Shown in pieces: positions 47,407 to 58,694 of a stretch of 64,000 nt of DNA. Position 1 is the first letter of the stretch; each line of letters begins with the position of its first letter. Location of the stretch: the NCBI GenBank assembly GCA_017979445.1, contig CM030711.1:3410001-3474000 (forward strand). Direction: 5' to 3'. The stretch comes from Akebia trifoliata (taxonomy: Eukaryota; Streptophyta; Magnoliopsida; Ranunculales; Lardizabalaceae). Position numbers and translations under genes: made by a program. The notes under the pieces are model-generated. The model saw only the letters and a program-made list of their open reading frames with translations, did not search any database and had not been told where the DNA came from.

Positions 47407-50400
47407 CTATTCAGTAAAACCCAACATTTACATATGTAGGTAGTGTTGGAATAATGAATGATAAATTAGAATTTGGGTTCGTCTCAAAATTTGGGTTCAT
47501 ACTAACAATCACATGGTAGTTACAAAACCTATTCATAATAGTCATGTGTAAAGAAAATTATTAAGAGTGGCAATACATTTTTCAAGAATTATTTATCTCT
47601 TCAACAAGGTGTATTAAATGCACATTTTTCAAGAGTTATATACCTCTTCAAATAAGTGTATTAAATGGTAATAGTTGCAATACATTTTAAAAGAGTTATG
47701 TAATTTTCCAACAGTCATATCCCTCCATAAATAGGTATTTAACTGTCTTGTTTCTTCTATTTATAGTCTATTTTTCATTGCATTTTTTATAGAATTTTTC
47801 TTGATCATTCTTCATACTAGTTTTATAGAGTGTGTGTATGTGTGCAAATCATAGTTGTTTCGTTGTTCTTGTGGTTTGAAGTGCTACTATCACAAGAAAG
47901 AGATCGTTTTATCCTAGGAAACAATCGCCAAAGACCGTGAGCACTAGTACGGGACTAATAGTCAATAGTCTTAAGGACGTGGAGTCAAACTCTAGTCTCG
48001 GTCTCATTTATTATTATTTTTTTCTATTTTTTTTCGTATACATCACTATAAGTGTTTTTTAATTTTATTTTAATTCAGTTTCCATTAGGTATTGTTTACT
48101 TGTTTCTTCAAGAAGAGAAAGTATATTGTCATATTCAATAAGAATAACAAGTAGACCTCATGAGGTCTTCATTTAAGAGCCCAATTGTTTTATGGATACT
48201 GATTGAACTGTTCATCGCACGCTCCTGATTTACTAAAAATAAGTTGAGGGAATATCGTTGTGTGCTCAAGAGTCGCAGAGTTTGCAACATATTTTCACAA
48301 TACTAAAACTCACCCGGTATTGTCAATCTAACAACAAAATATTTTGTTGGCTTACATTGATGAATTGCTAGGCCAAGCTTAAAACTTCAAATGCAACCCA
48401 ATTTGATTTTGAATATTCTTCATGAGTCTGAGGTTTGTTGTACATACCTTAGGTACATATAAGTGCCATACTGTTTCTTTTAATAAGTAGCTCCAATTTC
48501 TAAATCATGAATATCTCATATTTTCCTCTTTTTAGGTATACCTTCCCTTGTTATCCTCTTGTATGTATGTCATTTTCTATGTATCAACCATAATTATATC
48601 AGATCTATAAATAGCTTCAAGGATGGAAAACTCAAATTCACTACAACTCCTTCCCCATAGAAAGTAAGACTCCTCAACCTATAAGGTATGGAGCATTGAG
48701 AGAAAAAATGCAAGACCAACCTACAAACAAAAACAGATGAGGCGCAAACCCTTCTAAAAAGAATACCAAGAATCAATTTTTAAGCCTGGTCAAGCACAAG
48801 CTTGGACAAGAAAAACCTTTACAATATACAAGCCTTTCTCCAAAAGCAAAGCCTTCTTTTCAGTCGATCAAACTCGAGTTTGACAAGAATAAAAGTCATG
48901 CACTATCCATTTTGAAAATTCTGACATTTAATTAGAGGAGAATATTCCATTCACTATATGAAAATTTGAAGATTCGACAAGAAAATTCGACGGGCAAGGC
49001 CCATGAATTTTAGAAACTGCATTCCAATGGCCTAGGACCGCTGTAATTTTGATGTTCTCTAGATTCCAATTCTTATAACAGCCAAATTTCTCCCATTCTC
49101 CAATAATTTGATGGTTTCAGCCAGTTGAAAAAAAAAATCAACAAATGAAAATTTTGATGCCTTGGTCCGTCAAATTTTATGAAATTCGATGGCCTTGGAC
49201 AGTCGAATATGGGCTTTTTTCACGTTGCGGTTGAACAAGTGTAAATTGAGATTTGACTCATCACATCATGATGAGTATGAGTCAATTATCATCTTTTGTG
49301 CATTTTTTCTCTTTCTGCAAAATGTTCGTGAAGTAGTAAAAGACCCCTTTGTTTATTAGACCAGGCATGTGTTTGCCGGAGTTGGAGACCTTCTGTCGAA
49401 GGCTTCATAGAAAATGAGGCAAAAATGGGACATTTTAGAGAATTTTCATAAATCCCGACATTTTGGAGAAATTTGATGGAAATCTACTGGTTGAGATATT
49501 ATGAAGTAAATCTAAAGTTTGTGGTAAGGTTGAAGATGATGGGAAGAAATTCATGGAGATTTGGTTAGAGGTTGAAGAAAAGGGCATTTAAATAATTTCT
49601 TATTAGTCTATGAGAAAAGACTCAAGTCAAGGGGCAATGTCATCAACCTGAAATCAAAACCCTTTATCCGAGGCACCTAAGTCAGGGCCCGTGTTAAAGG
49701 CACCTAAATTATTAATTAGGGCACTCCATTTATCCGAGCAACTCCGACTAATTGTTTTGATGATCTGGGTACCCCAGCTGATCAAAGCACCTCTTTTTTT
49801 TGTTGACATGTTCATGTCATTATTTAGCATGCAAAATTGACTTTTGGAGGCATGTCGACATGGTGGGGTGCTCTAATCATAGTAAAACGTAAGTAAAAAA
49901 ATTAAGTTTTAATTGTTCAGGGTGCCTTTATTGATACGGCGGGCACTCCTAACCGCAGCCCTAAATCAGTCACCTTCAACTCCTTGACCAAGAGAGGATT
50001 TTTGAGTTTTCTACAAGGGATTAAGGCGATATTCAAAACAATGAATTGAAGATGAAGTTAAATAGATTAAAAATTTAGTATTAAGGTTAAGAGCTTGAAG
50101 ATGACTGGTTTTACAATGAAAAATCAAGTGTTTTTCGTTACAAGTAGAAAATGAAATTGTTTAATTAGGTTATTTTTTGTTAGTCTTCAAAAGAAGAACA
50201 AGGTCAGAGGGGGCATGTCACCAGTTTGAGAAAACAGGAATATCTCAAATATTCACCAATTTGATAGTGTTGGGCTTTGTGGCGCCTAGTTATGTTTGAT
50301 CCGGTTGACGACCCGACCCGAATAATGTTGCGTGATATATAAAAGCCGTTTTTTGGTGATTAGGGTTTTTTTAAAGTCTTGGTTGTCTTTTTTGAGACTG

Positions 50401-50732
50401 TAGCGGCACTTAGTATTTTCTTCTTGATAATAGTGAAATCTTTACGTGGACGTAGGCAAATTGCTGAACCACGTAAATACTATCTTGTGTGTGTGATTGT
50501 TTTCCTTTTTGATGTGTGTTTTTCTCTAATTTTTGTTTCTCACCATGTTGGGAATTTCGGATTGAATTCCTTACAGATAGGTGTCCACACAAACAAAAAT
50601 TTGTTAGTTGTTTGACCATCTAACAACTCAAGCTCTTTTTAAAAATCAAAAGAGGAACATGTCAATCTATAGAAGCACCTTACTTGACCATTTAAAATTT
50701 TAAGATACCTTGCAAAATCCAAAAGCTGCTGT
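47324..50732. other. Downstream of terpene synthase, LTR-like and unassigned DNA
   Basis: (CT)n followed by (TA)n at 47359-47408 lies just after the stop codon. From 47443 a TGTTGGAATAATG start, a CCATAAATAGG box and GAGTCAAACTCTAG words look like a copia-type LTR running to about 48010, but no partner or polymerase was found. 48.1-50.7 kb holds nothing I can name. Confidence 0.4.
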
Positions 50733-52252
50733 CAAAAAACAAACTTAAAAATATATCTTTTTCTACTAGATTTAGAGGAAACTTTATATTGCAAATTAGT
50801 GAAAATTCCTGAAGAAAGTATGTAGATTCAAGAATTGGTATCATCGGATGATGCCAACTTTTGACCTAGGAAATGTAATAGCTTTTGTTATCCAGTTTTA
50901 GTTTACTAAAAGCCGACAAAGAGTAAAGTATTTTGTAAAACAAAAATAGATTAATTTCAATCAAATGGATGGAATCATTAGAAACACCACCCATGTGCTA
51001 TTGATTTTCAAAGAAATCAATTTGAGCATGAACATGGAGCTGACATTCTCCATAGAAGTTCAAATTAAGAATTTGTATTAGCCCATTGCCTTGATTTTTA
51101 TGGGCTTGCTTTGCTTTTGTGATTAAATAGTTTACAAAAACACGAGTTATTGATTGGCAAAATTGCGTTCAACCCACCTGTTATTCAGGATAAGGCGTAA
51201 ATGGTGATGATGAAGCCTCAAGAACACAAGGCCCTTATGATTGAGTATATCATTCATTTACACCACTATTGAGCCAATATAACGATAAAGTTGTTATTAC
51301 ATCACAATATTGAATTAAAATGTCTACTAATAAAGAAATTCATATATATTTAAATAATGGTAGTAAAAAGTTTGAATCTTAATATAGTAGAATGAAGATT
51401 CAAGTTTAGGCATGTGGTATTAGGCCAGGCCTAATATTTTTTTCAACCACCCACGACAAATGGTAGGTCAACCGATCGATGTCTACTGTTAAGAAGATGA
51501 AGGCTGGTTTTGCATCCAAGGCCAAAAACTAGAGGTCCTCTACTACTTATAGCACTCACATTATTCCTTGTTTGCACTCTTGCTTGAGGGGCGAATGTCG
51601 AGAATATTTTAGACGATCCAACTGTACAATGAATTGTCCATGGCTTGAAGGCCATCCTCATAGAATTTCAATCCATTTTGACATACTTCTCTAAGCTTGA
51701 ATTGATTTTGGAAAATCCTAACCAATTATATAAACCATTAATGTAAGGCAGTTTTTTTTTTTTTTTTTTTTAAACTTTAGTTGGTAATGTTAATAGAATG
51801 TACTGAATTTTTGCTGACAAAGATTCCCATGTTAAGAATGACTCAAATGTACGGTTTGGATATCTAAAATGTTAACCACATGGGCCTGCAAGTGGGAAAA
51901 TATTAGAGACAATCCCAATAGATTTTATGTTTAGGGATCACTGTTTCGTTTTGATCTCAGGTAAGTCATTCTGAGATGGTATGGAACTGTATCCATGTGC
52001 ACGAGCCAGGATTTCGAAAGAAATGTTAACGTCTCTCATTGCTCAAAAATAAAGAATGACATAAAATGTTCACTAACAAAAAATTTCTTTTTTTGTTGAG
52101 AATGTCCTCAACGTCATTGCACGCTTAACTCATTATTATATAATAATACTAAATCAAATGGCAATGTGAACATATAAAAGAAAAATAAACACAACAAAAT
52201 ACTGATGAGAAAGAGTTGGCTCTTATATCGAGGCTAGAGAGGATCTTCAAAT
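50733..52252. other. Duplicated spacer, right repeat flanking the terpene-synthase block
   Basis: 50733-51750 repeats 37131-38118 in the same orientation. Beyond it comes a T run near 51748-51772 and the 3' flank of type B minus GLPs. No gene. Confidence 0.7.
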
Positions 52253-52876
52253 TTAGGCCTTGGGTGCAAGACCAGCCTTGATCTTCTGAATGGTGGGTAC
52301 ATCGGTTTTGAAAGCCTTGGCAAGGATGCCATCATCAATACCAGTAGAAAATACAGTGCTAGGGACTGACACGGTTCCGGCATTTGCACTACCAAAAGCA
52401 GAGATGGCAGTAGCTGGTACCGTTGCATTGGCATTGTACTGATAGTGCACAAGTCCCTTTGGAAACACAAACATGTCTCCTAGTTGGAGTGTTTGAGTGT
52501 AAAGCTTGTTAGTGGTGTCGATGACTCCAACTTCAAGGCTGCCTTCCACAACGAACAGGAGCTCAGCAGAGCGAGGGTGGGTGTGAGGTGGGTTGATGGA
52601 ACCTGCAGGGTACTGAAGTACAGCAAATGAGACGCTTTGGCCATTAAGAGCTGGAAACTCGGCCATGCTAGCTTTTGTCACCTTAAAGGTTACTGGGGCA
52701 GTATTAAATATTCCACGCATTCCAGTATAGGTGAAGAATGTCCCATCAACAACATTAGAGTTCGGTGGAACGATGAAGTCTGAGGTGATATCTGGATCAC
52801 TTGCATGGGACATCGGGGAGGTAGCCAAGGCAACAAGTAGAAGGAACAAAGTAAGCTTGAGAAATTTCAAGGCCAT
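52253..52876 (-). CDS. GLP: Germin-like protein, type B (pair 5 minus)
   Basis: Intact, intronless, 207 residues. Start MALKFLKLTLFLLLVAL (signal peptide to SHAS). Type B marks: IVPPNSNVVDGTFF, GMRGIFNTAPV, FVVEGSLEVGVIDTT, VPSTVF and DVPTIQ. Metal ligands His98, His100, Glu105 and His144 are present. There is no cysteine, and the Asn39 glycosylation site of type A is lost because Thr41 is Asn. The protein is identical to pair 7 minus at 60712. TATA box at 52971-52978. Predicted apoplastic metal-binding cupin. Confidence 0.95.
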   Translation of the reverse strand: MALKFLKLTLFLLLVALATSPMSHASDPDITSDFIVPPNSNVVDGTFFTYTGMRGIFNTAPVTFKVTKASMAEFPALNGQSVSFAVLQYPAGSINPPHTHPRSAELLFVVEGSLEVGVIDTTNKLYTQTLQLGDMFVFPKGLVHYQYNANATVPATAISAFGSANAGTVSVPSTVFSTGIDDGILAKAFKTDVPTIQKIKAGLAPKA

Positions 52877-53595
52877 GGTTCAAAGGATATGAGCAGATAC
52901 AAATATCTGAAGAATGTAGTGTTTGTTGAAGTTGACTTGTTATAGTTATGGATAGCTTTGATTGATTTTCTATTTATAGTGTTGGAGTGTTGAGCTTTGC
53001 TTTTTATGGATGTTATAATATTGTGACAGACGTTGCGGCCGGCCGAGGTTGATGTTTACTAGGCTGTTTGTTTCTCCTTTTCTTTTGGTTCCATGTGAAG
53101 TTCTAGACAAGAAAAGAGAATTTAGACAGCTAATGGTATATTAAAATAAGATCCCAAATTTTTGGGATAAGGCATTTGATTCATGAATCTTCATTACATG
53201 AAATTGAAGGTCTTTTTTCAGGCTTTAGTTGATTTTAGAGTGCTTTAGCATTAACTTTATTTACTAATATAAAAAATTCCTCAAACTGGCATTCTTTTAG
53301 TTTCATTTACCATATCATGAAAAGGGTATTTTGAAATAGCTGGGCATGACCCTTTTTTTTTAGATCTGCTACTGGCATCCCAACTTTGACTTACTACACC
53401 CCTAATTTCTTAAATTATTTATCACATCAAAACACTCTTCAAACATTACAAAGGTTTGGCTCAAATTATAATCTAAACATTACAAAACATTATAACACCT
53501 TCAAGCAATTTCAGCAGTTGTTGATGATTATAATTAGGCCCATATAAAATCCCAAACCGAAGAAATAGAAATCTAGAAGAAAAAAATAAAACAAA

Positions 53596-53713
53596 GAGCG
53601 CTTCTATTGGCACCCCAACTTTTACTTATTCTCAACCATTCATTTGTTTTCTTTATTTTTAATTTGGGTGTAATAAGTAAAAGTTGGGGGGGGGGGGGTG
53701 TCAATAGAAGCTC
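53596..53713. mobile_element. Small MITE with (G)n tract
   Basis: The left end GAGCGCTTCTATTGGCACCCC pairs with the right end inverted GAGCTTCTATTGACACCCCC. The right arm contains a run of 12 or so G (53686-53698). An older relative starts near 53366 (CTGCTACTGGCATCCC). Confidence 0.7.
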
Positions 53714-53789
53714 ATCCCCTAGTCTTTCCATCTTTTTTTTTTTACTTTTTTAACATTTACAGAGATGAATTTTGCCTGTCAGCAATAAT

Positions 53790-54280
53790 TTTTTTTGATA
53801 AGTATAAGATTATATAAATGAAGAAGAGAAAAAGGGGGAGGCTGAGATAGCCCCCAAACAACACACGAGAATCAACCAAAAAAGAAAGAAAGCAAAAATA
53901 AAGAAACAATACAAGAATTGACACTAGTTGTCACAGATGGAATCCCAATTAAATAAGAAGTCTTGAAAGCGCACTCCCTCAAACGCTTTGTTCATCTTGG
54001 ACCAAAGGAACAGGAGCCCAATAATCTCTAAAGTCACTGTGTGGAACGAGCTCTCCTTGCTATGAAATACCCTGTTGTTGCGCTCTTTCCAAAGACCCCA
54101 AGCAATAGCCGATGGAAGGATAGTCCAGAGAAGTCTCTTTCTGGAAGAGAAGATATTCAAACTCCAACCCTCCAACAGATCAAAAAAAGATAAAGGAAGA
54201 ACCCAATCCACCTGGAACCGGGAGAAAAAGAACATCCAGATAGCCCGGGAGAAAGAACAATGGATAAGAACATCCAGATA
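53790..54280 (-). mobile_element. 5'-truncated LINE 3' end with RVT zinc-binding remnant
   Basis: It starts on the plus strand with a T run (minus-strand poly(A) tail) and GATAAGTATAAG. GTCAGCAATAAT flanks both ends (53778-53789 and 54281-54292). The minus frame reads LIHCSFSRAIWMFFFSRF and AWGLWKERNNRVF, the typical zinc-binding region at the end of a plant LINE reverse transcriptase. The 5' junction has a short duplication of AAGAACATCCAGATAG (about 54228 and 54267). Confidence 0.9.
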
Positions 54281-54606
54281 GTCAGCAATAATGCTAGTCA
54301 TTTAAATAGTAATCTGGGTTTATTCATCTGCTTATTGTTCTATTAAATTTGATAAGATATTACAAAATGTGCAGACTTCTATACAAACAAGATGATATCT
54401 TTAAGGAACTAAACATAAAACAAACAGGACATTGTAATTGCCATCTTTAATTGCAGTCCAACAAGCTTGCACAAAGCATGCAAACCTCATTCTCTCTCCC
54501 TTGCCTTCCTCTATATAAATAACACTTCTACCAAGCCTTAAATATCCTTAAAATACTCTATTAACCTATACAACCTATACTACAATACCATATCAAGTTA
54601 TATACC

Positions 54607-55227
54607 ATGGCTTTCAAGCACGGAACCTTATTAGTATTAGTAGCCATCATTGCCATTGTCAAATTTGCAACTGCTGGGGACCCTGACATCACCACTGACT
54701 TTACACTCCCCTCAAATGTCACCGCAATCGACGCCAACTTCTTCACCAACACTGCTTTACGGGTCCTTGTTGGGGCCGACCCACCCACAACTTTTAAGGT
54801 CTTGAAAGCTAGCTTAGCTGAATTCCCGGCTCTCAATGGGCAAAGTGTTTCTTATGCTGTTCTACAATACCCAGCAGGCACCATCAACCCTCCTCACACC
54901 CATCCTCGCTCCGCTGAGCTATTGTTCCTCCTTGAAGGTTCTCTTGAAGTGGGCTTCGTCGACACGGATAAAATTCTCTACACACAGACACTCCAATCAG
55001 GAGACATGTTTGTGTTCCCTAAGGGGCTCATTCACTACCAGTACAATGCGGATGCTAAGAACGCTGCCATTGCAGTCTCTGCCTTTGGTAGTGCAAATGC
55101 TGGAACTGTGTCGGTTCCCAACACACTCTTTACAACAGGCATTGATGAAACCATCTTAGCTTTGTCTTTTAAGACTGATGTTACCACCGTTCAAGCAATC
55201 AAGAAGGGACTCACAACCAAGGCCTAA
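54607..55227 (+). CDS. GLP: Germin-like protein, plus type (pair 5)
   Basis: Intact, intronless, 206 residues. Start MAFKHGTLLVLVAII. Differs from sisters near the C-terminus: TGIDETILALSFKTDVTTVQ and KKGLTTKA. Metal ligands His97, His99, Glu104 and His143 intact; Asn37 glycosylation site; no cysteine. Its promoter is longer because of the LINE. About 200 bases of the usual 3' region, including the AATAAA signal, are deleted after about 55303, so it must use another poly(A) site. Confidence 0.95.
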   Translation: MAFKHGTLLVLVAIIAIVKFATAGDPDITTDFTLPSNVTAIDANFFTNTALRVLVGADPPTTFKVLKASLAEFPALNGQSVSYAVLQYPAGTINPPHTHPRSAELLFLLEGSLEVGFVDTDKILYTQTLQSGDMFVFPKGLIHYQYNADAKNAAIAVSAFGSANAGTVSVPNTLFTTGIDETILALSFKTDVTTVQAIKKGLTTKA

Positions 55228-55757
55228 AACTATAGCCTCACTATTTTATGTTACAATTGCTCCTCATGCCTAGATATGTTGAGCATTTATTTATTTTTTC
55301 GTTTATAATACCAATGGTATGTGCTTGATCTTCTACTTTATAACTAAGAATTCCTAGACAAAAACAAATATAAATTTATCTCTTTTAAGTATACTAAAGG
55401 TGGACAAAGTAGAAAGCCTTATGTAAGATAAAAATAGATTAATTTCAATCAAATGGCTTGAGTCATTAGAAAGACCACCCATGCTTTTTGAATTTTCAAA
55501 GAAATCAATTCGAGCATGAACATGGAGCTGACATTCTCCATAGAAGTTCAAAATAAGAATTTGTATTAACCCATTGCCTTGATTTTTATGGGCTTGCTTT
55601 GTTTTTGTGATTAATTAAAAGTTTACAAAATCACAAGTTATGAATTGGCACCATGGCGTTCAACCCACGTGTTATTTGGGATAAGGTATAGATGGTGATG
55701 ATGAAGCATCAAGAACTAAAGGCCCTTATGTTGGAGTATATCATTCATTTGCACCAC
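55228..55757. other. Spacer after pair 5 plus GLP
   Basis: 3' flank with an internal deletion near 55303 compared with the flanks after 29109, 36512 and 58598. It continues into the same sequence as 33680-33960. No gene. Confidence 0.6.
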
Positions 55758-55773
55758 TATTGAACCGATATAA

Positions 55774-56259
55774 ATTTTTTTTTTTTTTTTTGATAAGTAG
55801 CAATATATTCATATGAAAAGAAAATAATACTAGGCCAGTCGAGGTGACCAACCTAGCAAGACCTTACAAACAGATTCTACTCACCAGAAATACAAAGCAT
55901 CCCATCCCAGTTATAAATAAAATCCTCGAAGAAGATCCCCCTAAATTCTCTAAAAACTTTGGACCAACAAAACAAAAGGCCCAAAATGGAAATAATTGTT
56001 TCTGTGCCATCTTTTTGAATCCCCTCAAAGATATGGCCATTTCTCTCCCTCTACACCCCCCAACATATTGCGAATGGTGCAATACTCCAAAGTAACCTCT
56101 TCATGACACCAAACGAACATCCACTCAATGTCCAACTCGTGAAAAGGTCCTTTATTGTTTTGGGCAAGCAAGTTAATATACCAAATAACTTAAGGAAATG
56201 TGCCCAAATTCCATACGTGAATTTGCAATGAAGGAGTAGGTGATCTGAAGATTCCCCAT
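55774..56259 (-). mobile_element. 5'-truncated LINE 3' end with 16-bp target duplication
   Basis: T run on the plus strand then GATAAGTAGCAATATATTCA and AGGCCAGTCGAGGTGACCAA, the same family as 36698-36947. TATTGAACCGATATAA flanks both ends (55758-55773 and 56260-56275). The minus frame contains ESSDHLLLHCKFTYGIWAHF, a reverse-transcriptase zinc-binding remnant. The sister site near 33945 has the target once and no insertion. Confidence 0.9.
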
Positions 56260-56275
56260 TATTGAACCGATATAA

Positions 56276-56742
56276 TGATAAACGTGTTATTACGTTGTAA
56301 TATTTATTTAAAATGTCTACTAGTAAGTAAAGAAATTCATATATATATATATAACGAAGCCTTAGGAACAAAAGGTCCTTATGGTGGAGTATTTCGATCA
56401 TTTCTTCCAGATTATTTTTATCGGCCAATCAATGGAACTGATAGGGAATGGAATGAAATGACGCGAAATTTGGTTGTTACTAATATTTCTTAAATGTAAA
56501 ACGCGACAATAGATTCAATACCACACACTGACAATTTGTAGACATCACAATGCAGAACATCATAATAAGGCCACTCACAGAATTTCAAAAGAAAATAAAT
56601 TTAATATCTCCTCAGCATCATTACAAACTTAACTCTTTATCATTTAATAGTACTTAAAATCAAATTGCAACATGAACACATCACAAGGTAAATAAATAAA
56701 AACCAAATACTGGTAAAAATGGTCTGGAGAAGATCTTCAAAT
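56276..56742. other. Spacer before pair 6 minus GLP
   Basis: (TA)n at 56338-56354 is the empty counterpart of palindromic element C. 56355-56493 can be read as an open frame ending DREWNEMTRNLVVTNIS; the two sister copies differ and one is frameshifted. I do not recognise it. Confidence 0.5.
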
Positions 56743-57366
56743 TTAGGCCTTGGGTGCAAGACCAGCCTTGATCTTCTGAATGGTGGGTACATCAGTTTTG
56801 AAAGCCTTGGCAAGGATGCCATCATCAATACCAGTAGAAAATACAGTGCTAGGGACTGACACGGTTCCGGCATTTGCACTACCAAAAGCAGAGATGGCAG
56901 TAGCTGGTACCGTTGCATTGGCATTGTACTGATAGTGCACAAGTCCCTTTGGAAACACAAACATGTCTCCTAGTTGGAGTGTTTGAGTGTAAAGCTTGTT
57001 AGTGGTGTCGATGACTCCAACTTCAAGGCTGCCTTCCACAACGAACAGGAGCTCAGCAGAGCGAGGGTGGGTGTGAGGTGGGTTGATGGAACCTGCAGGG
57101 TATTGGAGTACAGCAAATGAGACGCTTTGGCCATTGAGAGCTGGAAACTCGGCCATGCTAGCTTTTGTCACCTTGAAGGTTACTGGAGCAGAATCGAATA
57201 CTCCACGCAGTCCAGTGTAGGTGAAGAATGTCCCATCGATAACGTTAGAGTTTGGTGGGATAACGAAGTCTGAGGTGATATCTGGATCACTTGCATGGGA
57301 CATCGGGGAGGTGGCCAAGGCAACTAGAAGAACGAACAAGGCAGGTTTGAGAAAGTTCAACGCCAT
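56743..57366 (-). CDS. GLP: Germin-like protein, A/B mosaic (pair 6 minus)
   Basis: Intact, intronless, 207 residues. The N-terminal half is type A (MALNFLKPALFVLL, GLRGVFDSAPV), the C-terminal half type B (FVVEGSLEVGVIDTT, VPSTVF, DVPTIQ, ending PKA). The 3' flank outside the gene is type A again. Metal ligands His98, His100, Glu105 and His144 are present and there is no cysteine. PNSNV removes the type A Asn39 site. A secreted cupin as the others. TATA box at 57436-57443. The mosaic points to gene conversion. Confidence 0.95.
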   Translation of the reverse strand: MALNFLKPALFVLLVALATSPMSHASDPDITSDFVIPPNSNVIDGTFFTYTGLRGVFDSAPVTFKVTKASMAEFPALNGQSVSFAVLQYPAGSINPPHTHPRSAELLFVVEGSLEVGVIDTTNKLYTQTLQLGDMFVFPKGLVHYQYNANATVPATAISAFGSANAGTVSVPSTVFSTGIDDGILAKAFKTDVPTIQKIKAGLAPKA

Positions 57367-57977
57367 GGTTAGAAGGATATGAGTGGTGTTTGTTAGTTGA
57401 GGTTGATTGGTTATGGATAGCTTTAATTGATTGCCTATTTATAGTGTTTGAGGGTGTTGAGCTTTGAATTTTATGGATTTTCTAACATGAGATGGCAGCC
57501 AGCTATGGTTGAAGTTTACAAGGCTGTTTCTTTATCCTTCTTACTTGGTTCCATATGAAGTTGAGGACGAGAAAAGAGCTTTTACGCAATCTATGATAAT
57601 ACATCGATAATAACGATGATCAATAATCATTGACAATTGACTCTTGATTATGTGAAGTCGAAAATCTTTTTCAGTCCTTGGTTTAGTTGCTGTCTTCCTT
57701 GTCATCTACTGCTTGTTCTATCAAATTCAATAAGATATTACGAAGTATGCAGAATTCTACCATACAACTTGGGTGATATCTTCAAGGAACTACACATAAA
57801 ACAAATAGGACATTGTAATTTCCATCTCTAGTTGCAATCCAACAGGCCTGCACAAAGAATGCAAACCTCGTTAGCTCTCCCTAGGCTTCCTCTATATAAA
57901 TTACACCTTCATGAAGGTCTAAGTACCTCAAAATACAAACCTAAGCTACATTTTCATACCATATCAAGTTATATACC
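57367..57977. promoter_or_regulatory. Bidirectional promoter, GLP pair 6
   Basis: A 611-bp spacer of the pair 2/4 type. TATA boxes at 57436-57443 (minus) and 57893-57901 (plus). Confidence 0.85.
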
Positions 57978-58598
57978 ATGGCTTTCGAGCACAGAACCTT
58001 CTTAGTACTAGTAGCCATCATTGCCATTGTTAAATTTGCAACTGCAGGGGACCCTGACATCACCACTGACTTTACACTCCCCTCAAATGTCACCGCAGTC
58101 GACGCCAACTTCTTCACCAACACTGCCTTACGGGTCCTTGTTGGGGCCGACCCACCCACAACTTTTAAGGTCTTGAAAGCTAGCTTGGCTGAATTCCCGG
58201 CTCTCAATGGGCAGAGTGTTTCTTATGCTGTGCTACAATACCCAGCGGGAACCATCAACCCTCCACACACCCATCCTCGCTCCGCTGAGCTATTGTTCCT
58301 CCTTGACGGTTCTCTTGAAGTGGGCTTCGTTGACACGGATAAAATTCTCTACACACAGACACTCCAATCGGGAGACATGTTTGTGTTCCCTAAGGGGCTC
58401 ATTCACTACCAGTACAATGCGGATGCTAAGAACACTGCCATTGCAGTCTCTGCCTTTGGTAGTGCAAATGCTGGAACTGTGTCGGTTCCCAACACACTCT
58501 TTACTACAGGCATTGATGACACCATCTTAGCTATGTCTTTTAAGACTGATGTTGCCACCATTCAAGCGATAAAGACCGGACTCGCAACCAAGGCCTAA
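57978..58598 (+). CDS. GLP: Germin-like protein, plus type (pair 6)
   Basis: Intact, intronless, 206 residues. Start MAFEHRTFLVLVAII, signal peptide; mature chain DPDITTDF. Nearly identical to the pair 4 plus protein, but with AGTINPP and KNTAIAV. Metal ligands His97, His99, Glu104 and His143; Asn37 site; no cysteine. Poly(A) signal at 58689. Confidence 0.95.
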   Translation: MAFEHRTFLVLVAIIAIVKFATAGDPDITTDFTLPSNVTAVDANFFTNTALRVLVGADPPTTFKVLKASLAEFPALNGQSVSYAVLQYPAGTINPPHTHPRSAELLFLLDGSLEVGFVDTDKILYTQTLQSGDMFVFPKGLIHYQYNADAKNTAIAVSAFGSANAGTVSVPNTLFTTGIDDTILAMSFKTDVATIQAIKTGLATKA

Positions 58599-58688
58599 AA
58601 CTAGAGCCTCACTATCTTATGTTACCATTGCTCCTCATGCCTAGATACGTTGAGCATCTATTTATTTTTTCGTTATTCAATAGTGAAT

Positions 58689-58694
58689 AATAAA
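58689..58694 (+). terminator. Poly(A) signal of the pair 6 plus GLP
   Basis: AATAAA, 91 bases after the stop codon, as in pairs 2 and 4. Confidence 0.75.

Larger units (their letters stand above)
52877..54606. promoter_or_regulatory. Bidirectional promoter, GLP pair 5, expanded by insertions
   Basis: A 1730-bp spacer instead of about 610. TATA boxes at 52971-52978 (minus) and 54512-54520 (plus). The extra length comes from repeat DNA at 53360-53713 and a LINE end at 53790-54280. The conserved block before the plus TATA box remains and has GCATGCAAACC, an RY-type CATGCA word. Confidence 0.75.
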
